Below, piece by piece: positions 8,260 through 17,374 of a stretch of 43,603 nucleotides of DNA; position 1 is the first letter of the stretch, and each line of letters opens with the position of its first letter. This DNA is from Piscinibacter sp. (GTDB lineage Bacteria; Pseudomonadota; Gammaproteobacteria; Burkholderiales; Burkholderiaceae_C): the NCBI GenBank assembly GCA_019635485.1, contig JAHBZL010000042.1:1-43603 (forward strand), given 5' to 3'. The notes beneath the pieces were generated by a model, which was not told the DNA's origin, searched no databases, and saw only the letters and a program-made list of their open reading frames with translations. The position numbers and the translations under genes are program-made.

Positions 8260-9527
8260 ACCGCTGCCGGCTGGTCGAGGTCGAAGGCCTTGTGCAGCGC
8301 GCGCACGGCCAGTTCCATGTACTTCTCGTCGATCACAACGCTGGTCTTGATCTCGCTGGTCGTGATCATCTGGATGTTGATGCCCTCGTCGCTGAGCGCC
8401 TGGAACATGCGGCTCGCGACGCCGACGTGCGAGCGCATGCCGATGCCGACGATGCTGACCTTGCAGATCTTCGGGTCGCCGCTGACCTCGGCCGCGCCCG
8501 TCTTGGGCACGACGGAGGACTTCAGCAGTTCGATCGTGCGCGCGTAGTCGTTGCGATGCACGGTGAACGAGAAGTCCGTCTTGCCGTCGTGCGAGACGTT
8601 CTGGATGATCACGTCGACATCGATGTTCGCCTCGGCCACCGGGCCGAGGATCGAGAAGGCGATGCCCGGCCGGTCCGGCACGCCGAGCAGGCTGATCTTG
8701 GCCTCGTCGCGGTTGAACGCGATGCCCGACACAACGGCTTGTTCCATCTTGACGTCTTCCTCGAAGGTGATCAGGGTGCCGGAGGACGCTTCCTCCTCGA
8801 TGGGGATGTCCCAGGGCGTGAAGCTCGACAGCACGCGCAGCGGCACCCGGTACTTGCCGGCGAACTCGACCGAGCGGATCTGCAGCACCTTCGAGCCGAG
8901 GCTGGCCATCTCCAGCATCTCCTCGAAGCTGATCGTGTGCAGCCGGCGCGCCTGCTCGACGATGCGCGGGTCGGTGGTGTAGACGCCATCCACGTCGGTG
9001 TAGATCAGGCACTCGTCGGCCTTCAGCGCGGCCGCCACCGCGACCGCCGAGGTGTCCGAGCCGCCGCGGCCCAGCGTCGTGATGTTGCGCTCCGCGTCGA
9101 CGCCCTGGAAGCCGGTGATGATCACCACCTTGCCGGCGGCCAGGTCGGCCCGCACGCGCTGGTCGTCGATGCGCTGGATGCGCGCCTTCGTGAACGCGCT
9201 GTCGGTGTCGATCGGCACCTGCCAACCGGTGTAGCTGACCGCCGGCATGCCCTCGCCCTGCAGCGCGATCGCCAGCAGGCCGACGGAGACCTGCTCGCCG
9301 GTGGCGGCGATCATGTCGAGTTCGCGCTGCAGCTCGGGCGTCGTGGACGACGGTGCGAGTTCCTTCGCGAGGCCGAGCAGGCGGTTCGTCTCGCCACTCA
9401 TCGCCGACGGGACCACCACCATCTGGTGGCCGGCGCGCGCCCATTTGGCGACCCGCTTGGCGACGTTGCGGATGCGCTCGGTCGACCCCATCGAGGTGCC
9501 GCCGTACTTGTGAACGATCAGTGCCAT
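8256..9527 (-). CDS. lysC: Aspartate kinase
   Basis: This 423-residue enzyme phosphorylates aspartate, the first step toward lysine, threonine, methionine and diaminopimelate. It begins with the aspartokinase signature KYGGTSMG at residues 7-14. Further marks are GFQG near residue 133, GGSDTSAVA near residue 150 and YTDVDGVYTTDPR near residue 174. Two C-terminal ACT regions, with a GIGMRSHVGVA segment, should bind feedback inhibitors. I chose the ATG at 9527 because the conserved N-terminus starts there; a longer reading frame to 9581 adds a non-conserved stretch across the promoter. The gene follows tilS after 81 bp with its own -10 element, so it may be partly independent. Confidence 0.96.
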   Translation of the reverse strand: MALIVHKYGGTSMGSTERIRNVAKRVAKWARAGHQMVVVPSAMSGETNRLLGLAKELAPSSTTPELQRELDMIAATGEQVSVGLLAIALQGEGMPAVSYTGWQVPIDTDSAFTKARIQRIDDQRVRADLAAGKVVIITGFQGVDAERNITTLGRGGSDTSAVAVAAALKADECLIYTDVDGVYTTDPRIVEQARRLHTISFEEMLEMASLGSKVLQIRSVEFAGKYRVPLRVLSSFTPWDIPIEEEASSGTLITFEEDVKMEQAVVSGIAFNRDEAKISLLGVPDRPGIAFSILGPVAEANIDVDVIIQNVSHDGKTDFSFTVHRNDYARTIELLKSSVVPKTGAAEVSGDPKICKVSIVGIGMRSHVGVASRMFQALSDEGINIQMITTSEIKTSVVIDEKYMELAVRALHKAFDLDQPAAV

Positions 9528-9579
9528 GGTGCTCGCGGACTGGAGAACAGACGGGTCACGCCGCGCTCGTGAACCCGGC

Positions 9580-9585
9580 ATTCTA
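9580..9585 (-). promoter_or_regulatory. Probable lysC -10 element
   Basis: TAGAAT on the minus strand, in the context GGCTAGAATGC, lies about 53 bp upstream of the lysC ATG in the tilS-lysC gap. No convincing -35 is visible at 16-18 bp. Confidence 0.4.
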
Positions 9586-9608
9586 GCCGGCGGGCACGTC
9601 GGGCCGGA

Positions 9609-10907
9609 TCAGCGCGCGGGGAGCCAGGCCAGCGTCGCGAGGGCCTGGCCGGGCAATCCGACGACGCGGGCGTCGAGGCCGAGGCCGGGCACGAAGACCA
9701 GCTGCCCGCCGCTGTAGACCAGCGGGCCGTCGCGCTGCCACGACGGCAACCCGGCGGCCTGGAACTGCTTCTTCAGGCTGCGCGGCGGGCGACCCGGCCC
9801 CGCCTGGAACCGCTCGCCCCCTTCGCGACGGCGCAGTTCTAACTGCGCCAGCCAGGCGAGCGGCACGCCGCCCTGCCGGACGCGACGCACCTGCAGCGTG
9901 CCGCCCCAGCCCGGCAGCGGGTACCGACCGGGCGAATCGACGCGCAGTGACGTTTCCGGCTCGGTCGGGCCGGGTTCGGGCGCCGCTGCGGCCGGGGTGA
10001 ATACCAGCCGGCCGCGATGGCTGCGCAGTTCCCCTCCGGGTGCGGGCCAGCGCGCGTTGCCGACCGGACGAAGCTCGTCGGCCAGGCGTTGGACCAGGCT
10101 GGCCGGCGCGGGGACGCCGGTCCGCGCGTGGAGCCAGTGGCGCAGCGCGTTCAGTCGACGCACGAGGCTCAACTCGAAGAGCGGCGCGAGCCGGAGTGCG
10201 TTTGCCTCGTTGGCGGGCTCAAGGTCCTGCTGGGCCAGTTCGGCCAGGCAGGCCATCGCGTCGCGCGCCCATCCGGCACTGTCGGCCAGCGCGCTTTCCG
10301 CGCCCGGAAAGGCCTCGAGCAAGCCCGGCCAGACCTGGTGCCGCAGACGGTTGCGCGCGAAGCGTTCGTCGGCATTGCTGTCGTCCTCGATGTGGCGCAG
10401 CCGATGTCGGCGCACATAGGCAGCGACTTCGGCATCGCTGCGGGCGAGCCAGGGGCGCGCCCACTGCAGCCCGTCGCGCTCGATGCTGGCCGGCATGCCG
10501 GCCAGCCCGGCGACGCCGGCGCCCCGCAGGGCCTGCAACAGGAGCGTCTCGGCCTGGTCGCGGCGGTGATGGGCCAGCAGCACGACCTCGGCGCCGTGCG
10601 CGAGTGCCATGCGCCGCAGGGCACCGTAGCGTGCCAGTCGGGCCCAGGCCTCCACACTCTCGCCCGGTCCGGGGCGTCCCGTCAGACGCTCGACGTGCAG
10701 GGCAAGGTCATGGCCTCGGCGCGCCCAGCGGCGCGTCTGGGCCACGCAGAACTCGACCCAGTCGTCAGCATTGGGATGCAGGCCATGGTGCACGTGCAGC
10801 GCCAGGACACTCAGGCTCAATGGCCGGGCGGCCTGCAGCGTGGCGTGCAGCAGTGCGGTCGAGTCACGGCCGCCGCTCCAGGCGACGGCGACGCAGCGCG
10901 GGGCCAC
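9609..10907 (-). CDS. tilS: tRNA(Ile)-lysidine synthase
   Basis: The protein, about 432 residues, converts the wobble C34 of tRNA-Ile(CAU) to lysidine so that it reads AUA codons. The N-terminal PP-loop SGGRDST (about residues 11-17) binds ATP. HVHHGLHPNADDW and LLAHHRRDQAETLLLQ are typical of the N-terminal N-type ATP pyrophosphatase domain, and the C-terminal part contains RRREGGERFQ and SLKKQFQ.AGLP typical of TilS. The start is uncertain: there is no ATG near the N-terminus. I use GTG at 10907, 17 bp after the accA stop. An in-frame CTG at 10928 overlapping that stop, near an AAGGAG, is the alternative. The frame stays open across accA, which is a GC-codon artefact. Confidence 0.9.
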   Translation of the reverse strand: MAPRCVAVAWSGGRDSTALLHATLQAARPLSLSVLALHVHHGLHPNADDWVEFCVAQTRRWARRGHDLALHVERLTGRPGPGESVEAWARLARYGALRRMALAHGAEVVLLAHHRRDQAETLLLQALRGAGVAGLAGMPASIERDGLQWARPWLARSDAEVAAYVRRHRLRHIEDDSNADERFARNRLRHQVWPGLLEAFPGAESALADSAGWARDAMACLAELAQQDLEPANEANALRLAPLFELSLVRRLNALRHWLHARTGVPAPASLVQRLADELRPVGNARWPAPGGELRSHRGRLVFTPAAAAPEPGPTEPETSLRVDSPGRYPLPGWGGTLQVRRVRQGGVPLAWLAQLELRRREGGERFQAGPGRPPRSLKKQFQAAGLPSWQRDGPLVYSGGQLVFVPGLGLDARVVGLPGQALATLAWLPAR

Positions 10908-10924
10908 GACGCGCGCCGCTGCGT

Positions 10925-11896
10925 TCAGCGCTCCTTGCTGTCCGCGAAGCGGCCGTAGCCCTGCAGACGCTCGTAGCGGCGCTGCAGCAGTTCCTTGGGC
11001 TTCAGGTCGCTGACCTGGCGCAGCGCGTCGTTCAGCGCGCGCTTGAGGAACGAGGCCATCTGCTTGTGGTCGCGGTGCGCGCCGCCGACCGGTTCGTTGA
11101 CGATCTTGTCGACCAGCCCGAGCGCCTTCAGCCGGTGCGCGGTGACGCCCAGCGCCTCCGCAGCATCGGAGGCGCGTTCGGCCGTCTTCCACAGGATCGA
11201 TGCGCAGCCTTCCGGCGAGATCACCGAGTAGATCGAGTACTGCAGCATCAGCGTCTGGTCGCCGACGCTGATCGCCAGCGCACCGCCGGAGCCGCCTTCG
11301 CCGATGATGGTGCAGATGATCGGCACCTCGAGCTGCGCCATCTCGAAGATGTTGCGGCCGATCGCCTCGGACTGCCCGCGCTCCTCGGCGCCGATGCCCG
11401 GGTAGGCCCCCGGCGTGTCGACGAAGGTGAAGACCGGCAGGCCGAACTTCTCGGCCAGCTTCATCAGGCGCAGCGCCTTGCGGTAGCCCTCCGGCCGCGA
11501 CATGCCGAAGTTGCGCAGCCCGCGCTCCTTCGTGTCGCGCCCCTTCTGGTGGCCGATCACCATGCAGGCCCGGCCGTTGAAACGCGCCAGGCCTCCGACG
11601 ATCGACTGGTCGTCGGCGAAGTGGCGGTCGCCGTGCAGCTCGCGGAACTCCGTGAAGCACTCGTTGACGTAGTCCAGCGTGTAGGGCCGCTGCGGGTGGC
11701 GCGCGATCTGCGTCACCTGCCAGGGCGAGAGGCTGGCGTAGATGTCCTTGGTGAGCTGCAGGCTCTTCTTGCTGAGCCGGTCGATCTCCTCCGAGATGTC
11801 GACCGCGGATTCGCTCTGCACGTAGCGGAGCTCCTCGATCTTGGTCTCGAGCTCCGCGACCGGCTGCTCGAAGTCCAGGAAATGTCGTTTGCTCAT
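10925..11896 (-). CDS. accA: Acetyl-CoA carboxylase carboxyltransferase subunit alpha
   Basis: This 323-residue subunit, with AccD, transfers CO2 from carboxybiotin to acetyl-CoA to make malonyl-CoA, the committed step of fatty acid synthesis. Its length is that of the family. Recognisable segments are [11 protein letters not shown] at the start, [55 protein letters not shown] near the middle, and [12 protein letters not shown] with [11 protein letters not shown] in the catalytic half. The ATG at 11896 follows GGAAGGG at suitable spacing. It lies between a DNA glycosylase gene and tilS in a minus-strand block. Confidence 0.97.
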   Translation of the reverse strand: MSKRHFLDFEQPVAELETKIEELRYVQSESAVDISEEIDRLSKKSLQLTKDIYASLSPWQVTQIARHPQRPYTLDYVNECFTEFRELHGDRHFADDQSIVGGLARFNGRACMVIGHQKGRDTKERGLRNFGMSRPEGYRKALRLMKLAEKFGLPVFTFVDTPGAYPGIGAEERGQSEAIGRNIFEMAQLEVPIICTIIGEGGSGGALAISVGDQTLMLQYSIYSVISPEGCASILWKTAERASDAAEALGVTAHRLKALGLVDKIVNEPVGGAHRDHKQMASFLKRALNDALRQVSDLKPKELLQRRYERLQGYGRFADSKER

Positions 11897-11929
11897 CGGC
11901 AACCCTTCCGACGTTCTTGTGAGGACCAC

Positions 11930-12580
11930 CTAGTAGTCTACCGGCAGCGGGTCCAGGCTGCGCCAGATGTACCAGGTGGCCACCGACCGGAACGGCGCCC
12001 ACGCGTCGCCGACCTCGCGGGCCTCGGCGCGCGACACCGGTTCACCGCTGAAGTAGTTCACGCTGATGCCCTTGATCAGGCCCACGTCGTCCAGCGGCAG
12101 GACGTTCGGGCGCATCAGGTGGAAGATGAGGAACATCTCGGCGGTCCAGCGGCCGATGCCGCGGATGGCGACCAGTTCCTCGATGATGGCCTCGTCGTCC
12201 ATCTGCTGCCACTGGCGCACGTGCACGCTGCCGGACTCGAAGTTGCTCGCCAGGTCGTGCAGGTACTCGACCTTGCGAGCCGACAGCCCCGCGGAACGCG
12301 CCTGAGCGGCGTCCAGCGCGAGCACCGAGGCCGGCTTCAGGCGCGTCGACGGTTCGGGCATCAGCGCGGCGAACCGGTCCCAGACGGACTGGGCCGCCTT
12401 GACCGAGATCTGCTGGCCGACGATGGAGCGGGCCAGCGTCGTGAAGGCGTCGCCGCGGCTCTGCAGGCGGCCCTCGCCGAAGCGCGGGATGATCTTGCGC
12501 ATCACGCGGTCCCGCCGTGCCAGGTGCTTGCACGCATCGTCCCAATAGTCGGGCGTCGTGCCCGTCTTCGCGGCAGACAC
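11930..12580 (-). CDS. DNA-3-methyladenine glycosylase, AlkA-like (HhH-GPD family)
   Basis: This protein of about 216 residues should excise alkylated purines from DNA as the first step of base excision repair. The core is the HhH-GPD fold: SIVGQQISVKAA near residues 52-63, the helix-hairpin-helix LVAIRGIGRWTAEMFLIF at 136-153, and the catalytic Asp in LPLDDVGL (D164 or D165). It lacks the N-terminal beta domain of E. coli AlkA, like the short AlkA/Mag2 group. GTG at 12580 is the likely start, 5 bp after the cysS stop; the next ATG would cut into the fold. Confidence 0.88.
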   Translation of the reverse strand: MSAAKTGTTPDYWDDACKHLARRDRVMRKIIPRFGEGRLQSRGDAFTTLARSIVGQQISVKAAQSVWDRFAALMPEPSTRLKPASVLALDAAQARSAGLSARKVEYLHDLASNFESGSVHVRQWQQMDDEAIIEELVAIRGIGRWTAEMFLIFHLMRPNVLPLDDVGLIKGISVNYFSGEPVSRAEAREVGDAWAPFRSVATWYIWRSLDPLPVDY

Positions 12581-12585
12581 CGTGT

Positions 12586-13962
<1,377 letters not shown>

Positions 13963-14081
13963 GGGCCGATTGGCGGGGTCGCTTCCGCTGCGCTGCAGCG
14001 GCAGGTTGTTCGGTGCTTTGGGTGGGTGCGCCCCGGTCGCGAATCCGGCCTGTGCGAGGCGGCCGGACGAGGGGGCTGAAC

Positions 14082-14087
14082 TACAAT
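14082..14087 (+). promoter_or_regulatory. Probable -10 element of the TPR-ppiA-ppiB-lpxH operon
   Basis: TACAAT lies 52 bp upstream of the ATG at 14139, in the 176-bp divergent gap between cysS and the TPR gene. No strong -35 hexamer is seen at 17 bp. Confidence 0.4.
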
Positions 14088-14138
14088 CGATTCAGTATAG
14101 CGGGCGCTCCCGCGAACCGGTCGCCCGCGCAAACCCCC

Positions 14139-14663
14139 ATGATTCACACCCCGTCCGCGCTGCTGCGCCTGGCCCTGGCCGGACTGCTGCTGGTGGCCGG
14201 TGGCGTGCGTGCGGATGAACTGGCCGAGGTGCGCCGCCTGCAATCCGCCGGCCAGACGGCCGAGGCGCTGGCCCGCGCCGACCGCTACCTGGCGCGCCAG
14301 CCCAAGGATGCCTCGATGCGTTTCCTGCGTGGCGTGCTGCTGACGGACAGCCATCGCAACGCCGAGGCGGCCGAGGTGTTCGAACGGCTGATCGAGGACT
14401 ACCCTGAACTGCCCGAGCCCTACAACAACCTGGCGGCGCTGCATGCGGCCGTGGGCGACTACGATCGCGCCAAGTCGGCGCTCGACCAGGCGCTGCGTGC
14501 GAACCCTGGCTTTGCCGCGGCGCACGAGAACCTGGGCGACGTGCTGGCGATGCTGGCACTGCGCTCGTATGCGCGCGCGGCGCAGCTCGAGCCGGCCAAT
14601 CCGGCGTTGCCCGCCAAGCTCAAGCTGGTACGGCAGCTCGTCGGCCAGACCGCCCCCCCCTGA
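14139..14663 (+). CDS. Exported tetratricopeptide-repeat protein
   Basis: This 174-residue protein has a Sec signal peptide (residues 1-25, cleavage likely after VRA). Tandem TPR helices follow, with clear repeats such as EPYNNLAALHAAVGDYDRA and AAHENLGDVLAMLALRSYA. TPR domains are protein-protein adaptors. Location before two cyclophilins suggests a role in envelope protein maturation, but that is inference from context. The start is ATG 14139, because an upstream frame from 14013 crosses the likely promoter. It precedes ppiA by 30 bp with the ribosome site GAAGGAG near 14680. Confidence 0.82.
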   Translation: MIHTPSALLRLALAGLLLVAGGVRADELAEVRRLQSAGQTAEALARADRYLARQPKDASMRFLRGVLLTDSHRNAEAAEVFERLIEDYPELPEPYNNLAALHAAVGDYDRAKSALDQALRANPGFAAAHENLGDVLAMLALRSYARAAQLEPANPALPAKLKLVRQLVGQTAPP

Positions 14664-14693
14664 CGTGAGATTTCGAAGCGAAGGAGTGATTGG

Positions 14694-15269
14694 ATGAGGA
14701 GACCCGCAAGTCGCTGGGCCGCCATGGCATTGGCCGCGTTCGTGCTCGGCGGTGCCGGCAGCGCCGCGTTCGCCCAGAAGGTGAAGTTCGCCACGTCGGC
14801 CGGCGACATCGTCGTGGAACTCGATGCGGCCAAGGCGCCGAAGACGGTAGCCAACTTCGTCGACTACGTGAAGGCCGGCCATTACGACGGCACGGTGTTC
14901 CACCGCGTCATCCCGAACTTCATGATCCAGGGCGGCGGCATGACCGCCGACATGAAGGAGAAGGCCACCCGCGCGCCGATCCCGCTGGAAAGCGGCAACG
15001 GGCTCGACAACGTGCGCGGCACGATCGCGATGGCGCGCACGATGGACCCGAACTCGGCCACGGCGCAGTTCTTCATCAACGTGAAGGACAACCCGTTCCT
15101 GAACAAGGCACAGTCGCAGGACGGCAACGGCTACGCGGTGTTCGGCAAGGTCGTCGCCGGCATGGACGTGGTCGACAAGATCCGCGGCGTGCCGACCGGC
15201 AACAAGGGGCCGCACCAGAACGTGCCGCTGCAGCCCGTCACCATCAACAAGGCCACCGTGGAGAAGTGA
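14694..15269 (+). CDS. ppiA: Periplasmic peptidyl-prolyl cis-trans isomerase (cyclophilin)
   Basis: This 191-residue cyclophilin has a Sec signal peptide (first 27 residues, ending AAFA), so it acts in the periplasm on proline isomerisation during folding. Cyclophilin signature segments are present: [19 protein letters not shown], the FFIN motif in [10 protein letters not shown], and [15 protein letters not shown]. It is followed one base later by the cytoplasmic paralogue. The two share long identical stretches, pointing to tandem duplication. Confidence 0.95.
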   Translation: MRRPASRWAAMALAAFVLGGAGSAAFAQKVKFATSAGDIVVELDAAKAPKTVANFVDYVKAGHYDGTVFHRVIPNFMIQGGGMTADMKEKATRAPIPLESGNGLDNVRGTIAMARTMDPNSATAQFFINVKDNPFLNKAQSQDGNGYAVFGKVVAGMDVVDKIRGVPTGNKGPHQNVPLQPVTINKATVEK

Positions 15270-15270
15270 G

Positions 15271-15771
15271 ATGAGCACCCTGATCCAGATGCAGACCAGC
15301 AAGGGCGACATCACGATCGAGCTGAACGACGAACTGGCACCGGAATCGGCGCGCAACTTCGTCGAGTACGTGAACAGCGGCCACTACGACGGCACCGTGT
15401 TCCACCGCGTCATCCCCGGGTTCATGATCCAGGGCGGCGGCTTCGAGCCCGGCATGAAGCAGAAGAGCACGCGGGCGCCGATCCAGAACGAGTCGCACAA
15501 CGGCCTGACCAACGACCGCTACACGATCGCGATGGCGCGCACCTCCGCGCCGCACTCGGCCACGGCGCAGTTCTTCATCAATGCCACCGACAACGGCTTC
15601 CTGAACAAGGCCCAGTCGCAGGACGGCTGGGGCTACGCGGTGTTCGGCAAGGTCGTCGCGGGCACCGAGATCGTCGACGCGATCGAGAAGGTCAAGACGG
15701 GCCGCAGCGGCGGCCACGGCGACGTGCCGCTGGAGGACGTGCTGATTCTCAAGGCCACGGTGCAGGCCTGA
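15271..15771 (+). CDS. ppiB: Cytoplasmic peptidyl-prolyl cis-trans isomerase (cyclophilin)
   Basis: This 166-residue cyclophilin lacks a signal peptide and should isomerise Xaa-Pro bonds in the cytoplasm. It has [37 protein letters not shown], and [16 protein letters not shown], with a length typical of PpiB. It begins one base after the ppiA stop codon, and lpxH follows 13 bp later, so the three are one operon. Confidence 0.96.
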   Translation: MSTLIQMQTSKGDITIELNDELAPESARNFVEYVNSGHYDGTVFHRVIPGFMIQGGGFEPGMKQKSTRAPIQNESHNGLTNDRYTIAMARTSAPHSATAQFFINATDNGFLNKAQSQDGWGYAVFGKVVAGTEIVDAIEKVKTGRSGGHGDVPLEDVLILKATVQA

Positions 15772-15784
15772 GGTCCGCTCCCGA

Positions 15785-16561
15785 ATGATCGAGCCGCCGG
15801 CGCTGCCGGGCTTCTGGGAACTGGAGGCCCCGGCCGACTGGACGGCGATCGACTTCATCAGCGACCTGCACCTGGCCGAAGACATGCCGCGCACCTTCGA
15901 GGCCTGGGCAGGGTACCTGCAGCGCACGCCGGCCTCGGCGGTGATCATCCTCGGCGATCTGTTCGAGGTCTGGATCGGCGACGACGATCGCCATCACGGC
16001 TTCGCGGCGCGCTGCGCGGACGTGCTCGCCGCCGCCGCGTCACGCATCAGCGTGGCCTTCATGCCCGGCAACCGCGACTTCCTGGTCGGCGGCGAACTGC
16101 TGCGCGAGACCGGCGTGCTGTCCCTGCCCGACCCGACCGTGCTGGTGGCATTCGGCGAACGGTTGCTGCTGGCGCATGGCGACGCCCTCTGCCTGGACGA
16201 CCGCCCCTATCAGGCGTTCCGGGCGCAGGTGCGCAGCCCGGAGTGGCAGCGCGCCTTCCTGGCCCTGCCGCTGGCCGAGCGCCGCCGCCAGGCACGAGCG
16301 ATGCGTGACGGCAGCGAGGCGCGCAAGGCGGCGCAGGCGCGCGAGGACTGGATCGACATCGACCGCGGCACCGCGGTGCGCTGGCAGCACGAAGCGCATG
16401 CGCCGACGCTGATCCACGGCCACACCCACCGGCCTGCACACGAAGACCTTGCGCCGGGCTACATGCGCGAGGTGCTGAGCGACTGGGATCTCGACCACGG
16501 CGATCGTGCCGAGGTGCTGCGCTTGCGCCGCGCCGGCTTGTCGCGCCTGCGCCCCGAGTGA
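15785..16561 (+). CDS. lpxH: UDP-2,3-diacylglucosamine diphosphatase
   Basis: This 258-residue peripheral membrane enzyme hydrolyses UDP-2,3-diacylglucosamine to lipid X and UMP in lipid A synthesis. The metallophosphoesterase motifs are in order: SDLHLAE (D-x-H), ILGDLFEVWIGDD (GD), MPGNRDF (GNRD), LLAHGD, and GHTHRPA. These coordinate two Mn ions in the family. It is coupled to upstream ppiB, a recurring arrangement in betaproteobacteria, and its stop codon shares a base with the next start (TGATG). Confidence 0.95.
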   Translation: MIEPPALPGFWELEAPADWTAIDFISDLHLAEDMPRTFEAWAGYLQRTPASAVIILGDLFEVWIGDDDRHHGFAARCADVLAAAASRISVAFMPGNRDFLVGGELLRETGVLSLPDPTVLVAFGERLLLAHGDALCLDDRPYQAFRAQVRSPEWQRAFLALPLAERRRQARAMRDGSEARKAAQAREDWIDIDRGTAVRWQHEAHAPTLIHGHTHRPAHEDLAPGYMREVLSDWDLDHGDRAEVLRLRRAGLSRLRPE

Positions 16562-17331
16562 TGCTGCCGGGCTGGTGGCGGCGCTGGCGCGCACAGCGCC
16601 TGCTGACGAAGCGGCCGATCCCGGACGCGCTGTGGGAACTGACGCTCGCGCGCTTCCCCTTCCTGGCGCGGCGGCGCGTGGAGGATCGAACCCGCCTGCG
16701 CGAGCTGGCGACGCTGTTCCTCGCCGACAAGGAGTTCGCCGGCATGCAGGGCCTGGAAGTGGACGACGGCATGGCCGTGGCGATCGCCGCGCAGGCCTGC
16801 CTGCCGATCCTCGAACTGGGGCTGGACTGCTACGACGGCTTCAAGGGCATCGTCGTTCATCCGGACATCGTGGTGGCGCGCCGCGAGGTGATGGACGACG
16901 ACGGCGTGGTGCACCACTACGACGAGGAGCTCGCCGGCGAGGCGATGGAGGGCGGCCCGGTGATGCTGTCCTGGCACGACGTCGCCGACGCGGGCAACAG
17001 CGCGGCCTGGGGCTACAACGTGGTGGTGCACGAGTTCGCCCATGTGCTCGACATGCGCGACGGCGCGCCGGACGGCGTGCCGCTGCTGCCCGATCGCGCC
17101 GCCCGCGCACGCTGGCTGGCGGTGCTCGAGCCGCAATGGCAGGACTTCTGCGACCGCGTCGACGCGGGCGAGGACACGCTGATCGATCCGTACGGCGCCG
17201 AGGGGATCGACGAGTTCTTTGCGGTGGCCTCGGAAGTGTTCTTCGTCGACGGCGCATCGCTGCGCGACGAGCACCCGGCGCTGTACGAACTGCTGGCCGG
17301 CTACTACCGGCAGGATCCGGCAGCGCCATGA
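16561..17331 (+). CDS. mtfA: MtfA-like zinc-dependent peptidase (M90 family)
   Basis: This 256-residue protein carries the gluzincin motif HEFAH (His157, Glu158, His161) in VVVHEFAHVLDM, and a downstream EFFAVASEVFF helix that would supply the third zinc ligand. Length and sequence pattern match MtfA, known in E. coli as a cytosolic peptidase that binds the repressor Mlc. The Mlc partner is not visible here. The start is ATG 16561, overlapping the lpxH stop; a GTG one codon earlier is possible. It is the last gene before a strong convergent terminator. Confidence 0.9.
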   Translation: MLPGWWRRWRAQRLLTKRPIPDALWELTLARFPFLARRRVEDRTRLRELATLFLADKEFAGMQGLEVDDGMAVAIAAQACLPILELGLDCYDGFKGIVVHPDIVVARREVMDDDGVVHHYDEELAGEAMEGGPVMLSWHDVADAGNSAAWGYNVVVHEFAHVLDMRDGAPDGVPLLPDRAARARWLAVLEPQWQDFCDRVDAGEDTLIDPYGAEGIDEFFAVASEVFFVDGASLRDEHPALYELLAGYYRQDPAAP

Positions 17332-17333
17332 AA

Positions 17334-17357
17334 CAAGGGGCCCCGCGGGGCCCCTTG
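17334..17357. terminator. Bidirectional terminator between mtfA and clpA
   Basis: CAAGGGGCCCCG (17334-17345) pairs perfectly with CGGGGCCCCTTG (17346-17357), a 24-bp palindrome immediately after the mtfA stop. AAA precedes it and TCTT follows it, so both convergent transcripts can end here. Confidence 0.85.
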
Positions 17358-17374
17358 TCTTGGTCACGACCGGA

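Noticed and set aside
10169-10657. Frames overlapping tilS on the minus strand
   Set aside because: They are alternative-frame reads of the recognised tilS protein.
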